Made by a program: the position numbers and the translations under genes. The notes under the pieces were generated by a model. It saw nothing but the letters and a program-made list of their open reading frames with translations. It did no database searches and was not told the origin of the DNA. This document shows positions 30,572 through 40,863 of a DNA stretch of 64,000 nucleotides, one piece after another. Source of the DNA: Acidobacteriota bacterium (GTDB lineage: Bacteria > Acidobacteriota > Terriglobia > 2-12-FULL-54-10); the NCBI GenBank assembly GCA_016191085.1, contig JACPPJ010000014.1:1-64000 (forward strand), given 5' to 3'. Each line of letters opens with the position of its first letter. Within the stretch, counting starts at the first letter, position 1.

Positions 30572-32353
30572 TTAATCTGTCGCAGGATGCCACGGAATCA
30601 GAATCTCCAGACGCGCCCCTTCGCCGGGTGTGGAATCCACAGAGATCTCTCCTCTCAATGAATGCACGCGCTCTTTGATCAGTACAGGACCCGAGCGGCT
30701 CTGTCGCAACTCTGAGTCGGAGAGGTGCCCCCTGAACGGGAATCCCTGGCCATCGTCGGCAATGACCATCTTGCAGTAGCCGTTCTGGGAGTTGAACGCA
30801 ACGCTGACGTTACTCGCCCGACTATGCCGTCGCACGTTCACCAACGCTTCTTGGACAATGCGAATAGCTTCGCGGCAGACACGTGGACGTAGAGTGACCT
30901 GTTGCAAATCGCACGAAAACTGCGCCTTGATGCCGGTCTCGCGCTGGAACTTATCGACGAGGTCTTCCACGTACTCGAGGAACTTCCCCGGACGAATCTC
31001 AATCGGCTTCATCTGCTCCATCAGTTCGCGGAGCGTCACGCATTCCTGCCGCAGAATCTCCTCAATTCTCGATAATTCCTCCACGACGGTAGACGGCAAA
31101 TCATGGCTGCGGCGCCTCAGTAAGTCAAGTCTGATAACGGAGGCGGTGACCGATTGAATTACTCCGTCGTGAATCTCGCGGGCCACCCGCGCCCGTTCCA
31201 AAACGCTGGCGCGAGATCGCAGGCGGCGCAGAATATATACGTTGTATACAGCCGGAATGGTCCGCCGTAATAGCATTTCCGCGAACTGAAGCTCTTCCTT
31301 GCGCGACCAGCCCAGGCGTGGATCTAGCAAAAAGAGGCGGCCCAACCATTCCCCACGAAATTGAAAAGACACTTGCAACAGAGCGCGAGAAAACGGATGC
31401 GCTTGCAAGAAACTGTCGGGCAGTTGCAACGACGAAGTGGATTGCGTGCCAGACTCTGATCTCAAGGTGAGCAAATTGTAGTCTCTGTTGCGGCGCTTGG
31501 CGTGCCATGTCGACGGGGGTGACTCGAAAAAATACGTACCCTCAGCGGCCGGACCGGGCTCAGAGTAGAGAAGCGTAACTACCCCAGTATGGCTGGATTC
31601 TGCTTCCCACAGAAATATATCCCCGTTGCCGGTTGACTGCAGAACCAGCAGAGATGAACGGGCGTCGAAGATTCCGAGAAACTCCTCAAGCACCGCTTGG
31701 ATTGAGTCGCGCAGGCCCGATTCGATCCGTGGTTTCGCCATGATACGGGCCACAGTGGAAGCCTCGGCTCGAAGCTCTTTTTCCTTCTCGGCCAGATATC
31801 CAATCAGGAATCCTAGACCGAGCAGGTTCGCGATTCGAATGAAGAATCGGTTCATCTCGAACGTGCCTTCGACTAATCGCGGTCCTGGAGTGCTCTCCAG
31901 CAGAAACATTTGGGCCACCAGAACGAGAACGCAGATAACAGCCGTGCCAATCGTCTCATACAAACCCCAACGATAAGCAGCCGCCATTAGCACAAAGATG
32001 AACATCAGAAAGAATGGGCTGCTGGGCCCTTGCGAAAACAACGTCAGGAATGCGGGCCAGAGGATATCCCCGGCGTTGAGAGCCCAGGAAATCTGCGGCT
32101 TAAACCACCTACCGCCGTGGAGGGCTAGGAGTATCGCTAAACTGTAGATTATGTACACAAGTACAGAGATGTGAATCAGACCCGAGTAGCGTGCCGGGTC
32201 AGTAGAATCGAAGGAAATCGCGAACATGCTCACGAGGGCTAGCGTTAAACGCGCCGTAGCTATGACACGCTCAGCCCGGAGCATTTCACCCGTAGGTGCC
32301 GGTACTCTAAGCCTCGTGAGAAAACGTTTTGGCCAGTGATACAAAGCGCCCAA
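30572..32353 (-). CDS. Membrane sensor histidine kinase, HisKA_3 type
   Basis: A 593-residue kinase. Residues about 30-190 contain five to six transmembrane helices. A short coiled region follows, then a GAF-like domain (about 205-375), the dimerisation/phosphoacceptor domain with His395 in AREIHDGVIQS, and an HATPase domain (VRRHSRASNVSV, ADDGQGFPF, STPGEGARLEI). The TTG at 32353 has AGGGG 7 bases upstream. It is the first gene of a pair with the response regulator at 29884. The membrane region looks like a 5TM-type sensor; the signal is unknown. Confidence 0.92.
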   Translation of the reverse strand: MGALYHWPKRFLTRLRVPAPTGEMLRAERVIATARLTLALVSMFAISFDSTDPARYSGLIHISVLVYIIYSLAILLALHGGRWFKPQISWALNAGDILWPAFLTLFSQGPSSPFFLMFIFVLMAAAYRWGLYETIGTAVICVLVLVAQMFLLESTPGPRLVEGTFEMNRFFIRIANLLGLGFLIGYLAEKEKELRAEASTVARIMAKPRIESGLRDSIQAVLEEFLGIFDARSSLLVLQSTGNGDIFLWEAESSHTGVVTLLYSEPGPAAEGTYFFESPPSTWHAKRRNRDYNLLTLRSESGTQSTSSLQLPDSFLQAHPFSRALLQVSFQFRGEWLGRLFLLDPRLGWSRKEELQFAEMLLRRTIPAVYNVYILRRLRSRASVLERARVAREIHDGVIQSVTASVIRLDLLRRRSHDLPSTVVEELSRIEEILRQECVTLRELMEQMKPIEIRPGKFLEYVEDLVDKFQRETGIKAQFSCDLQQVTLRPRVCREAIRIVQEALVNVRRHSRASNVSVAFNSQNGYCKMVIADDGQGFPFRGHLSDSELRQSRSGPVLIKERVHSLRGEISVDSTPGEGARLEILIPWHPATD

Positions 32354-32373
32354 GTGTTACCCCTTTTAATACG

Positions 32374-32387
32374 GGCAGTATACTGCC
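32374..32387. promoter_or_regulatory. Perfect 14-bp palindrome over the kinase -10 box
   Basis: GGCAGTATACTGCC is a perfect palindrome 21 bases upstream of the kinase start codon. On the minus strand its core TATACT can act as a -10 box, with TTACCA 17 bases further upstream (32400-32405). A regulator bound here would block transcription, so autoregulation by the cognate regulator is plausible. Confidence 0.45.
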
Positions 32388-32586
32388 ACGGCATCGAACT
32401 GGTAAAGCGAGCAGATGCAGCAGTTCGCGTCATGTGACGGATCACTCAAACCGGGTGTAATACTTTTTCCGCCTGCCCCGCCGCCGCGGGAAACCTTTGC
32501 AGGTGTAAACTGCATCTAGTTCTGTAAGAGCAGTTCAGACCGGCGGAACGCTCACCGCGCACCAGCTCATGGCTTTTCTTCCATGG

Positions 32587-32592
32587 TATAAT
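32587..32592 (+). promoter_or_regulatory. -10 box upstream of the HtrA protease gene
   Basis: A perfect TATAAT lies 64 bases before the ATG. No good -35 box is at 16-18 bases, which suggests an activator or another sigma contact. The rest of the 302-base divergent gap (32354-32655) holds no gene. Confidence 0.4.
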
Positions 32593-32655
32593 TTGGTAGC
32601 GCCGTAAAGGGTAGGCCTTGGCAACCAAGTCAGAGAGGAATCGGAGGAAGTTAAG

Positions 32656-34224
32656 ATGAACAGGAGAGATTTTCTCCGCATAGTGAAGGAGCGTAAGGGT
32701 GTCTCTACACTCGCTATCTTGTTCACGCTCGTACTAGGAATCTTGATCGGTACGTTGATTTCGCGAGGAGTTAGAGCGGCCCAGAAGCAGCTTAAAGTTT
32801 CCGAAGCGCAGGAGCTCGATCTGCCGGCCCCCGCGCAGCTTTCCTCCGCATTCAGCAAGATCACTAAAGATATTGCGCCCGCTGTGGTGAACATCAACAC
32901 CGAATCCACGGTTAGGCCGCATATTCAACGGCGCGGCCCACAGCCGCAGGGTCCAGGTGGAGGCGGCCGTCAGGATCCGTTCGAGGATTTTTTCCAACGC
33001 TTTTTCGACTTCGGACCCCAGGGCCCGCAACAGGAATTCCGGCAGAGGAGCTTGGGATCGGGGGTCGTTGTGGACAAGAACGGTTACATCCTGACGAACG
33101 ACCACGTGGTCAACAAAGCCGATAAGATCAAAGTCAAGATTCTGAATGACCCCAAGTTGTACGACGCCAAAGTCGTCGGTTCTGATAGAGAAACCGATCT
33201 GGCGGTCATTAAGATCGACTCCGACCGCCCGCTGACGGTCGCGAGAATGGGTAACTCCAACAGCTTGCAAGTTGGCGAGTGGGTGCTCGCTGTCGGTAGT
33301 CCGTTCGGACTGGAAGAGACCGTCACGGCAGGCATCATCAGCGCCAAAGGCCGTGACCTGGGCGGCTCTCAGTTTCAACGGTTTGTTCAGACCGACGCGG
33401 CCATTAATCCTGGCAACAGCGGTGGGCCGCTGGTGAACATGGCGGGAGAGGTGATCGGTATCAATACGGCCATCGCGACCGAGACGGGCAGCTACGCCGG
33501 CGTTGGATTCGCGCTTCCATCTACTGTGGCGATTGGCGTTTACAACCAGCTTGTTAAGACCGGCAAGGTGACGCGCGGTTCCATCGGCGTCACGTTCCAG
33601 CCCGAGCAGAGCCCGGTATTGCTGCGCAGCTTTGGCACAGATCATGGCGTCGTTATTACTGGTGTGCAGGCCGATGGTCCCGCGGCCAAAGCCGGCCTGA
33701 AGCAGGGTGACGTGATAGTCGCGCTCAACGGCACCCCAATTAAGGACGGTGACGACTTGGTTTCCAAGGTCGCCGCAACCCCCGTGGGGGAGTCGGTAAC
33801 TGTGCGCTACATTCGCGACAAGAAGGAGCAGGAGACCAAGATAACCATCGGCGATCGTTCCAAAGTCTTCGCCGATCTGCTGGGTTCGAGTGAGGAATCC
33901 AGCCGCGAGGAGAAAGAAGGCACAGAGGCAAAGTTTGGAATCACCATCCAAAACATCACGCCGGAGGCTGCCAATAGGCTCGGTCTGGGCAGCGACGTAA
34001 AAGGTGTCATGGTCACCAATGTGGATAACGACAGCTTCGCGGATGAGATCGGAATTCTGCGTGGGGACGTGATTACGCAGATCAATCAGCAGCCTGTTAC
34101 AAAGGTAGATGACGTGCTGAAGATTCAGCGGAGCCTTACGCCGAAGTCGGATGTAGTGTTCCTGGTACAACGGAACCAGCGCGGTCAATCCATGACCCTC
34201 TATCTGGCAGGCACTTTGCCATAA
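32656..34224 (+). CDS. Periplasmic serine protease, HtrA/DegP type
   Basis: A 522-residue envelope quality-control protease and chaperone. Residues 18-36 form a signal anchor (TLAILFTLVLGILIGTLIS). The trypsin-like domain has a full triad: His150 (LTNDHVV), Asp181 (RETDLAVIK) and Ser255 (NPGNSGGPL). A Gly/Pro-rich loop with FEDFFQRFFDFG (residues 108-120) is the LA-loop-like insert. Two PDZ domains follow (about 285-375 and 405-515, GLKQGDVIVALNG and ILRGDVITQINQQ). The ATG has GGAGG upstream. It is followed 16 bases later by a peptidoglycan-binding protein. Confidence 0.95.
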   Translation: MNRRDFLRIVKERKGVSTLAILFTLVLGILIGTLISRGVRAAQKQLKVSEAQELDLPAPAQLSSAFSKITKDIAPAVVNINTESTVRPHIQRRGPQPQGPGGGGRQDPFEDFFQRFFDFGPQGPQQEFRQRSLGSGVVVDKNGYILTNDHVVNKADKIKVKILNDPKLYDAKVVGSDRETDLAVIKIDSDRPLTVARMGNSNSLQVGEWVLAVGSPFGLEETVTAGIISAKGRDLGGSQFQRFVQTDAAINPGNSGGPLVNMAGEVIGINTAIATETGSYAGVGFALPSTVAIGVYNQLVKTGKVTRGSIGVTFQPEQSPVLLRSFGTDHGVVITGVQADGPAAKAGLKQGDVIVALNGTPIKDGDDLVSKVAATPVGESVTVRYIRDKKEQETKITIGDRSKVFADLLGSSEESSREEKEGTEAKFGITIQNITPEAANRLGLGSDVKGVMVTNVDNDSFADEIGILRGDVITQINQQPVTKVDDVLKIQRSLTPKSDVVFLVQRNQRGQSMTLYLAGTLP

Positions 34225-34240
34225 CCGCAACGAGCAATCA

Positions 34241-34804
34241 GTGAAGAGTCATAGCAGGCCCAAATCTCAGGGCGTCACGATAGGCAAGCAAGGAGCCACG
34301 GTTCGCCGTGGCTTCTTCGCGTCCGGAGGGTGGCCGCTCGCTTCAACCGCTTTGTTGGCCTGCGCGACGATTTTGCAGCCCGGGGCCGTTGCGCAGACCA
34401 CATCTAAGCCTACCAACCAGGTTTCAAAGACACGAAACAGTCCGGCAAAGAAACCCTCATCTGCAAGATCAGCGTCTCCCGCCACCAGCCGCCGCAGTAC
34501 CGCGACTCAGAAAAAAAGAGTAAGCAAGCGACCATCGAAGAGACCGAAGGCAGCCGCGCCCGCCGCCAGGCAGCTACGTCCTACACCTGCCCGGTACGCC
34601 GAGATACAGACGGCGCTCGCGAAAGCTGGCTATTATGAAGGTCCGGCGAACGGCGCTTGGGACCAGAGCAGCATTCAAGCGCTGCAGCGATTTCAGGCCG
34701 ATCAGGGCTTGGAGCCTACCGGGAAGATTGATTCGTGGAGTCTCATAAAGCTGGACCTCGGCCCTAAGTACGACGACCAAGCCAGCTTGACTTCGAACAA
34801 GTGA
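34241..34804 (+). CDS. Exported peptidoglycan-binding-domain protein
   Basis: A 187-residue protein. Residues about 28-52 are hydrophobic (GGWPLASTALLACATIL) and end AVAQTTS, probably a signal peptide. A Lys/Ser/Pro-rich linker (about 55-110) follows, typical of a segment crossing peptidoglycan. The C-terminal PG_binding_1 domain reads AEIQTALAKAGYYEGPANG and IQALQRFQADQGLEPTGKI. The GTG start is 16 bases after the protease stop, suggesting cotranscription. A stable hairpin (34293-34312) within its early codons could lower expression. The role in cell-wall binding is a family inference. Confidence 0.82.
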   Translation: MKSHSRPKSQGVTIGKQGATVRRGFFASGGWPLASTALLACATILQPGAVAQTTSKPTNQVSKTRNSPAKKPSSARSASPATSRRSTATQKKRVSKRPSKRPKAAAPAARQLRPTPARYAEIQTALAKAGYYEGPANGAWDQSSIQALQRFQADQGLEPTGKIDSWSLIKLDLGPKYDDQASLTSNK

Positions 34805-34882
34805 GCACGCGGGAACGGCTCCGCTCGGGACGGCATTCGCCGGAATCTGATCCGCTCCATACTGTCACACCTTGGGAGCTAT

Positions 34883-36379
34883 ATGGATCCAGAACCGTAC
34901 AAGAACTTTATTAATGGTGAGTGGGTGGAGGGCCGGTCTGGTGACGTTTTGGAAGACCGCAACCCGGCCGATACGCGGGAATTGATCGGCATCTTCCAGC
35001 GCTCCGGCGCGCGCGATGTGGAGGATGCTGTCGCCGCCGCCGAGTGTGCCTATCGGTCCTGGCGTTTGACGCCCGCACCACGGCGCGCAGAAATTTTGTT
35101 CCGCGCCGCGCGCATGTTACAAGATCGCAAGGAAGAGCTTGCGCGCGACATGACTCGCGAGATGGGCAAGGTATTGCTCGAGAGCCGCGGCGATGTTCAG
35201 GAAGCCATTGACATGGCCTACTACATGGCTGGCGAAGGACGCCGGTTGTACGGCCAGACCACTCCATCCGAGCTTCCCAACAAATTCGCCATGAGCGTCC
35301 GCATGCCTGTGGGCGTCTGCGGACTCATTACACCGTGGAATTTCCCGATGGCGATTCCGTCCTGGAAGATTCTCCCCGCGCTGGTCTGCGGCAACACCGT
35401 CGTGATTAAGCCCGCCGAGGACACCCCGCTGTCGTGCTACCACTTTGTAAAAATTGTGTCTGAAGCGGGGCTGCCGCGAGGCGTGCTGAACCTCGTCGCA
35501 GGGACAGGACCGGACGCGGGCGAACCCTTGGTCACCCATCCGGCAGTGCGGCTGGTCTCTTTTACAGGCTCGACGGAGGTGGGGCGCCGTGTGGCCGAAC
35601 TTTGCGCGCCTGTCTTCAAGCATTCCAACCTCGAGATGGGCGGCAAGAATGTTCTGATGGTGATGGAAGACGCCGATCTGGAACTCGCAGTTGACGGCGC
35701 AGTCTGGGGCGGCTTCGGCACCACTGGCCAGCGCTGCACGGCTGCGAGCCGCGTGATAGTTCAGAAGAAGTTATACAAGGAATTCGTCGAGATGCTCGTG
35801 GAACGCGCCGAAGCACTGAAGGTCGGCAATGGTCTTGATCCGAACGTGCAAGTGGGGCCACTGATCAACCGCGATCAGCTCAACAGAGTACAGCAATATG
35901 TGCAGATCGGAATCAATGAAGGAGCGCGCCTGATGTGCGGAGGGCATGCCATCGATCACGGCCAGTACGCCTGCGGCTTCTTCCATGAGGCTACCGTCTT
36001 TTCAGAGGTCTCACCCAAAATGAGAATTGCGCGGGAGGAGATATTCGGTCCAGTGGTCTCAGTGATTCCCTGCGACGATCTGGAATCGGCGATTGAGATC
36101 GGCAATGGCGTGCGTTACGGCCTGTCGGCGGCCATCTATACGCGTGATGTTAACAAAGCGTTCACAGCTATGCGCGACATGTACACTGGAATTTTCTATG
36201 TGAACGCATCAACAATCGGCGCGGAGATTCACCTTCCCTTTGGCGGGACTAAAGACACAGGTAACGGCCATCGTGAAGCGGGCACTGCGGCGCTGGATGT
36301 GTTCTCCGAGTGGAAATCCATTTACGTGGATTACAGCGGACGCTTGCAGCGCGCACAGATTGACACCTTCAGCCCGTAG
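34883..36379 (+). CDS. NAD(P)-dependent aldehyde dehydrogenase
   Basis: A 498-residue ALDH-superfamily enzyme oxidising an aldehyde to an acid. It has [11 protein letters not shown] (residues 149-159, Asn153), cofactor site [12 protein letters not shown], catalytic Glu251 (LEMGGKN), catalytic Cys285 (GTTGQRCTA), and [10 protein letters not shown] near 385. [16 protein letters not shown] is typical of ALDH7/semialdehyde-dehydrogenase-like members, possibly for aminoadipate or succinate semialdehyde. The ATG has GGGAG upstream. It precedes an amino-acid permease gene on the same strand, which fits an amino-acid breakdown role, but the substrate is not fixed. Confidence 0.92.
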   Translation: MDPEPYKNFINGEWVEGRSGDVLEDRNPADTRELIGIFQRSGARDVEDAVAAAECAYRSWRLTPAPRRAEILFRAARMLQDRKEELARDMTREMGKVLLESRGDVQEAIDMAYYMAGEGRRLYGQTTPSELPNKFAMSVRMPVGVCGLITPWNFPMAIPSWKILPALVCGNTVVIKPAEDTPLSCYHFVKIVSEAGLPRGVLNLVAGTGPDAGEPLVTHPAVRLVSFTGSTEVGRRVAELCAPVFKHSNLEMGGKNVLMVMEDADLELAVDGAVWGGFGTTGQRCTAASRVIVQKKLYKEFVEMLVERAEALKVGNGLDPNVQVGPLINRDQLNRVQQYVQIGINEGARLMCGGHAIDHGQYACGFFHEATVFSEVSPKMRIAREEIFGPVVSVIPCDDLESAIEIGNGVRYGLSAAIYTRDVNKAFTAMRDMYTGIFYVNASTIGAEIHLPFGGTKDTGNGHREAGTAALDVFSEWKSIYVDYSGRLQRAQIDTFSP

Positions 36380-36520
36380 TCGGTTCCGGGCCGCAGTAAC
36401 GGCCACGCAAGAGCAAGCATGTTAGAGACGCTTGACGAGGGTGTGCCGACATTGACCATCTACGATTTCGTATTAGTATGGGAGCGTAGTCGCGAAGCGT
36501 GCTGACGGGACTTCAAAAAA

Positions 36521-38023
36521 ATGGCTAACCAACTATTTCGAACCAAGTCACTCGAAGTGCTCCTGGAAGAGATGAAAGGTGAGCAGCGCCTACGCCGGGT
36601 GCTGGGGCCGGTCGCGCTCACCAGCTTGGGAATCGGCTGCATCATCGGCACCGGCATATTTGTTCTGACTGGAGTGGCGGCGCACGACAAGGCTGGACCT
36701 GCGCTGATGCTCAGCTTCGTCGTATCCGGCGCGGCTTGCATCTTCGCCGCGCTCTGCTACGCCGAGTTCGCCTCCATGGTGCCGGTGGCCGGAAGCGCGT
36801 ACACCTACGCGTACGCCACCATGGGCGAGCTGATGGCGTGGATCATCGGCTGGGACCTGGTGCTGGAGTATGCCGTCGCGTCGGCGACTGTGGCGCACGG
36901 CTGGTCGGCGTATTTCCGCGATTTTATCGGCCTCATGGGCATCCAGTTTCCGGCGCAATGGGCCGGCGGGCCGTTTGATATAACCCACGACAAAGGTTTT
37001 TTCTGGACCGGGCAATACTTCGATGTTCCGGCCGTGATCATCGCGGCGATCATAACCGTTGTCCTGGTGATCGGCATCAAGGAGAGCGCCGGGTTCAACG
37101 CCGGGATGGTCATTGTCAAGGTTCTCATCGTCCTTTTCGTAATCGTTGTCGGAGCGTTCTACGTGAATCCGGAAAACTGGCGTCCGTTCGCGCCGTTTGG
37201 CTATGGAGGACTGTTTGCCAGCGGCGAGCCGCGTGGCATGCTCGCTGGAGCCGCCGTAGTGTTCTTCGCCTATATTGGCTTTGATTCCGTTTCGACCCAC
37301 GCAGAAGAGGCGCGCAACCCGCAGCGCGATGTGCCCATCGGCATTCTGGTCTCGTTAGCCATTTGCACTTTGCTTTACATCGCGGTCGCGGCGGTGGTCA
37401 CCGGGATGATCCCCTACGACATGATCGACATCCATTCGCCGGTGTCGAACGCCTTTATTCAGAAGGGCGTCACGTACGCGGGGATACTCGTATCAGTCGG
37501 CGCAATCGTAGGTATCACGTCGGTGCTACTCGTCCTGATGCTGTCGCAGCCGCGCGTGATGTTGGCGATGGCGCGCGATGGCCTGCTCCCCCGAAGCTTC
37601 TTCGGCGCGGTGCATGACAAATTTCGGACGCCTTGGAAATCGACGATTCTGACGGGCGTTTTCGTCGCTTTCGCGGGAGCGCTGGTTCCTCTGCACATCC
37701 TGGCGGACCTGGTGAATATCGGAACGCTGTTGGCATTCGTGCTGGTATGTGCGTCGGTGCTGATCATGCGCAAGACACATCCAAAAGCCGAGCGTCCCTT
37801 TAAAGTACCACTGGTCCCTCTGGTACCGATTCTGGGAATCGTTTTCTGCCTGGTGTTGATGGGGTCGCTCGGATGGGAAAACTGGATGCGGCTGGGCGTC
37901 TGGCTCGCGATCGGTTTAATCATTTACTTGTTGTACGGCCGCGGCCACAGCCTGATGAATACCATACGCGAGGAGAAGACAGCGCTATACGACCGCCAGC
38001 CTTCGACATATGACAAGCTGTAG
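36521..38023 (+). CDS. Amino-acid permease, APC superfamily (CAT-type)
   Basis: A 500-residue inner-membrane transporter with 12 or more hydrophobic segments. It has the APC signature GIGCIIGTGIFVLTGVAA (residues about 38-55) and the consensus FVSGAACIFAALCYAEFASM. Also present are FAYIGFDSVSTHAEEARNPQ and SQPRVMLAMARDGLLPRSF. These match the cationic amino-acid transporter group related to YfnA. It lies between an aldehyde dehydrogenase and cstA, suggesting a scavenging block. Exact substrate is uncertain. Confidence 0.92.
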   Translation: MANQLFRTKSLEVLLEEMKGEQRLRRVLGPVALTSLGIGCIIGTGIFVLTGVAAHDKAGPALMLSFVVSGAACIFAALCYAEFASMVPVAGSAYTYAYATMGELMAWIIGWDLVLEYAVASATVAHGWSAYFRDFIGLMGIQFPAQWAGGPFDITHDKGFFWTGQYFDVPAVIIAAIITVVLVIGIKESAGFNAGMVIVKVLIVLFVIVVGAFYVNPENWRPFAPFGYGGLFASGEPRGMLAGAAVVFFAYIGFDSVSTHAEEARNPQRDVPIGILVSLAICTLLYIAVAAVVTGMIPYDMIDIHSPVSNAFIQKGVTYAGILVSVGAIVGITSVLLVLMLSQPRVMLAMARDGLLPRSFFGAVHDKFRTPWKSTILTGVFVAFAGALVPLHILADLVNIGTLLAFVLVCASVLIMRKTHPKAERPFKVPLVPLVPILGIVFCLVLMGSLGWENWMRLGVWLAIGLIIYLLYGRGHSLMNTIREEKTALYDRQPSTYDKL

Positions 38024-38024
38024 C

Positions 38025-38034
38025 GGTAGCCACG
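38025..38034. repeat. GGTAGCCACG unit after the permease stop
   Basis: A ten-base unit of the palindromic element core follows the permease stop by one base, as a similar unit does after the mutase gene at 3851. It may be a remnant of the same family or coincidence. Confidence 0.3.
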
Positions 38035-38075
38035 ACGGCTGATTTTCCCGTCCTCCGGTGGAGTCGAAATAAAGA

Positions 38076-39962
<1,887 letters not shown>

Positions 39963-39979
39963 ACAGTCTGCGCTTCTAT

Positions 39980-40177
39980 AAGCGTTTTCAGTATTGCTGT
40001 AGACCGAGACGGATTCGTAAGGGCACGGCTTCAGCCGTGCCGCAACTGCGCAGATTAGCGGAGCCTTTAGGCTCTGAGGTTCAATCCCTCAGCGGCTGAA
40101 GCCGTACCGCTTGATGCCCGTTTTTCGGCATGACTGAAGTCATGCCCTTACCGGTCTACACCAATTGTGAAAATGCA
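39980..40177. repeat. 199-bp hairpin-rich interspersed repeat, copy 2 (inverted)
   Basis: The same element as 9692-9890 in the opposite orientation and one base shorter. Its outer ends are AGCGTTTTCAGTATTGCTGTAGACC and the complement. Internal hairpins match copy 1 with paired changes: GGGCCTTTAGGCCC in copy 1 becomes GAGCCTTTAGGCTC here, keeping the stem. It lies between convergent cstA and bacterioferritin genes and abuts the bacterioferritin stop. Confidence 0.85.
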
Positions 40178-40657
40178 CTAATCTTCCTCTGGTTCCGTCT
40201 GTGAGATCAGGTAATTTTGGATTCCGGTGTCCTGGATGATTTGCAACTGCGCTTCCAGGAAATCGATGTGTTTCTCCTCGTCTTTGAGGAAGTCGGCGAA
40301 TAGTTCTCGCGAGGTGTTGTCGCCTTCTTCCATGCAGATCTTAACGGCAGCGTTGTACTGGGCAAAGGCTTCATGTTCCAGCGCCAGGTCGGCTTCCAAT
40401 TGCTCCTTTACGTTCGCGCCTGGTTTAATATTGACGCCCATTCCTAGATTCGGGGTTCCGTCCAGAAACAGGATTCGCTCGATGACTTTTTCAGCATGCT
40501 TCATTTCGTCGATGGACTGTTTCTTGATGAATTCGCCAATGCGCTTATAGCCCCAGTTCTCGCACATTTCGGCGTGGAGGAAGTACTGGTTAATGGCCTG
40601 CAGCTCAGATCGTAGCGCTAGGTTCAACGTAGCGATGACTTTGTCTTTTCCGCGCAT
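40178..40657 (-). CDS. bfr: Bacterioferritin
   Basis: A 159-residue iron-storage subunit that forms 24-mers with a ferroxidase centre and inter-subunit haem. Every ligand is present at the E. coli number: Glu18, Glu51, His54, Glu94, Glu127 and His130, plus the haem axial Met52 (SIDEMKHAEK). The start at 40657 (MRGKDKVIATLNLAL) has a strong AAGGAGG upstream; the longer frame to 40834 is spurious. No bacterioferritin-associated ferredoxin gene is next to it. Confidence 0.97.
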   Translation of the reverse strand: MRGKDKVIATLNLALRSELQAINQYFLHAEMCENWGYKRIGEFIKKQSIDEMKHAEKVIERILFLDGTPNLGMGVNIKPGANVKEQLEADLALEHEAFAQYNAAVKICMEEGDNTSRELFADFLKDEEKHIDFLEAQLQIIQDTGIQNYLISQTEPEED

Positions 40658-40863
40658 ATCCCTCCTTTTGATTCCTGGTGTTTTCCTGGACCGAGTATCC
40701 TGAAACCAAGATAAACCAAATCTGTATGTTTTGGGAATACAGCCGCCGAGATATAACGCCGCACGCGAACTCCCTGCCTTGCGCCTTATAATGGTAAATT
40801 GCTTCCAACGCTGGTTCTCGGCCACTGATGCCACCGGGCGTGTGCAGTTAAGAGGGTACTGTA

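Noticed and set aside
32734..34230. A 498-codon antisense open frame opposite the HtrA protease gene
   Set aside because: It is fully antisense to a gene with a complete catalytic triad and PDZ domains; its translation has no recognisable motifs and is typical of GC-rich shadows.
34293..34312. AGCCACGG-TTCG-CCGTGGCT hairpin as a terminator of the protease gene
   Set aside because: It lies inside the next coding region and has no U tract; it is reported only as a possible expression-lowering structure in that gene.
36419..36505. A 28-codon open frame just upstream of the amino-acid permease as a leader peptide
   Set aside because: No run of regulatory codons, no alternative terminator hairpins and no Shine-Dalgarno sequence; too short to support.
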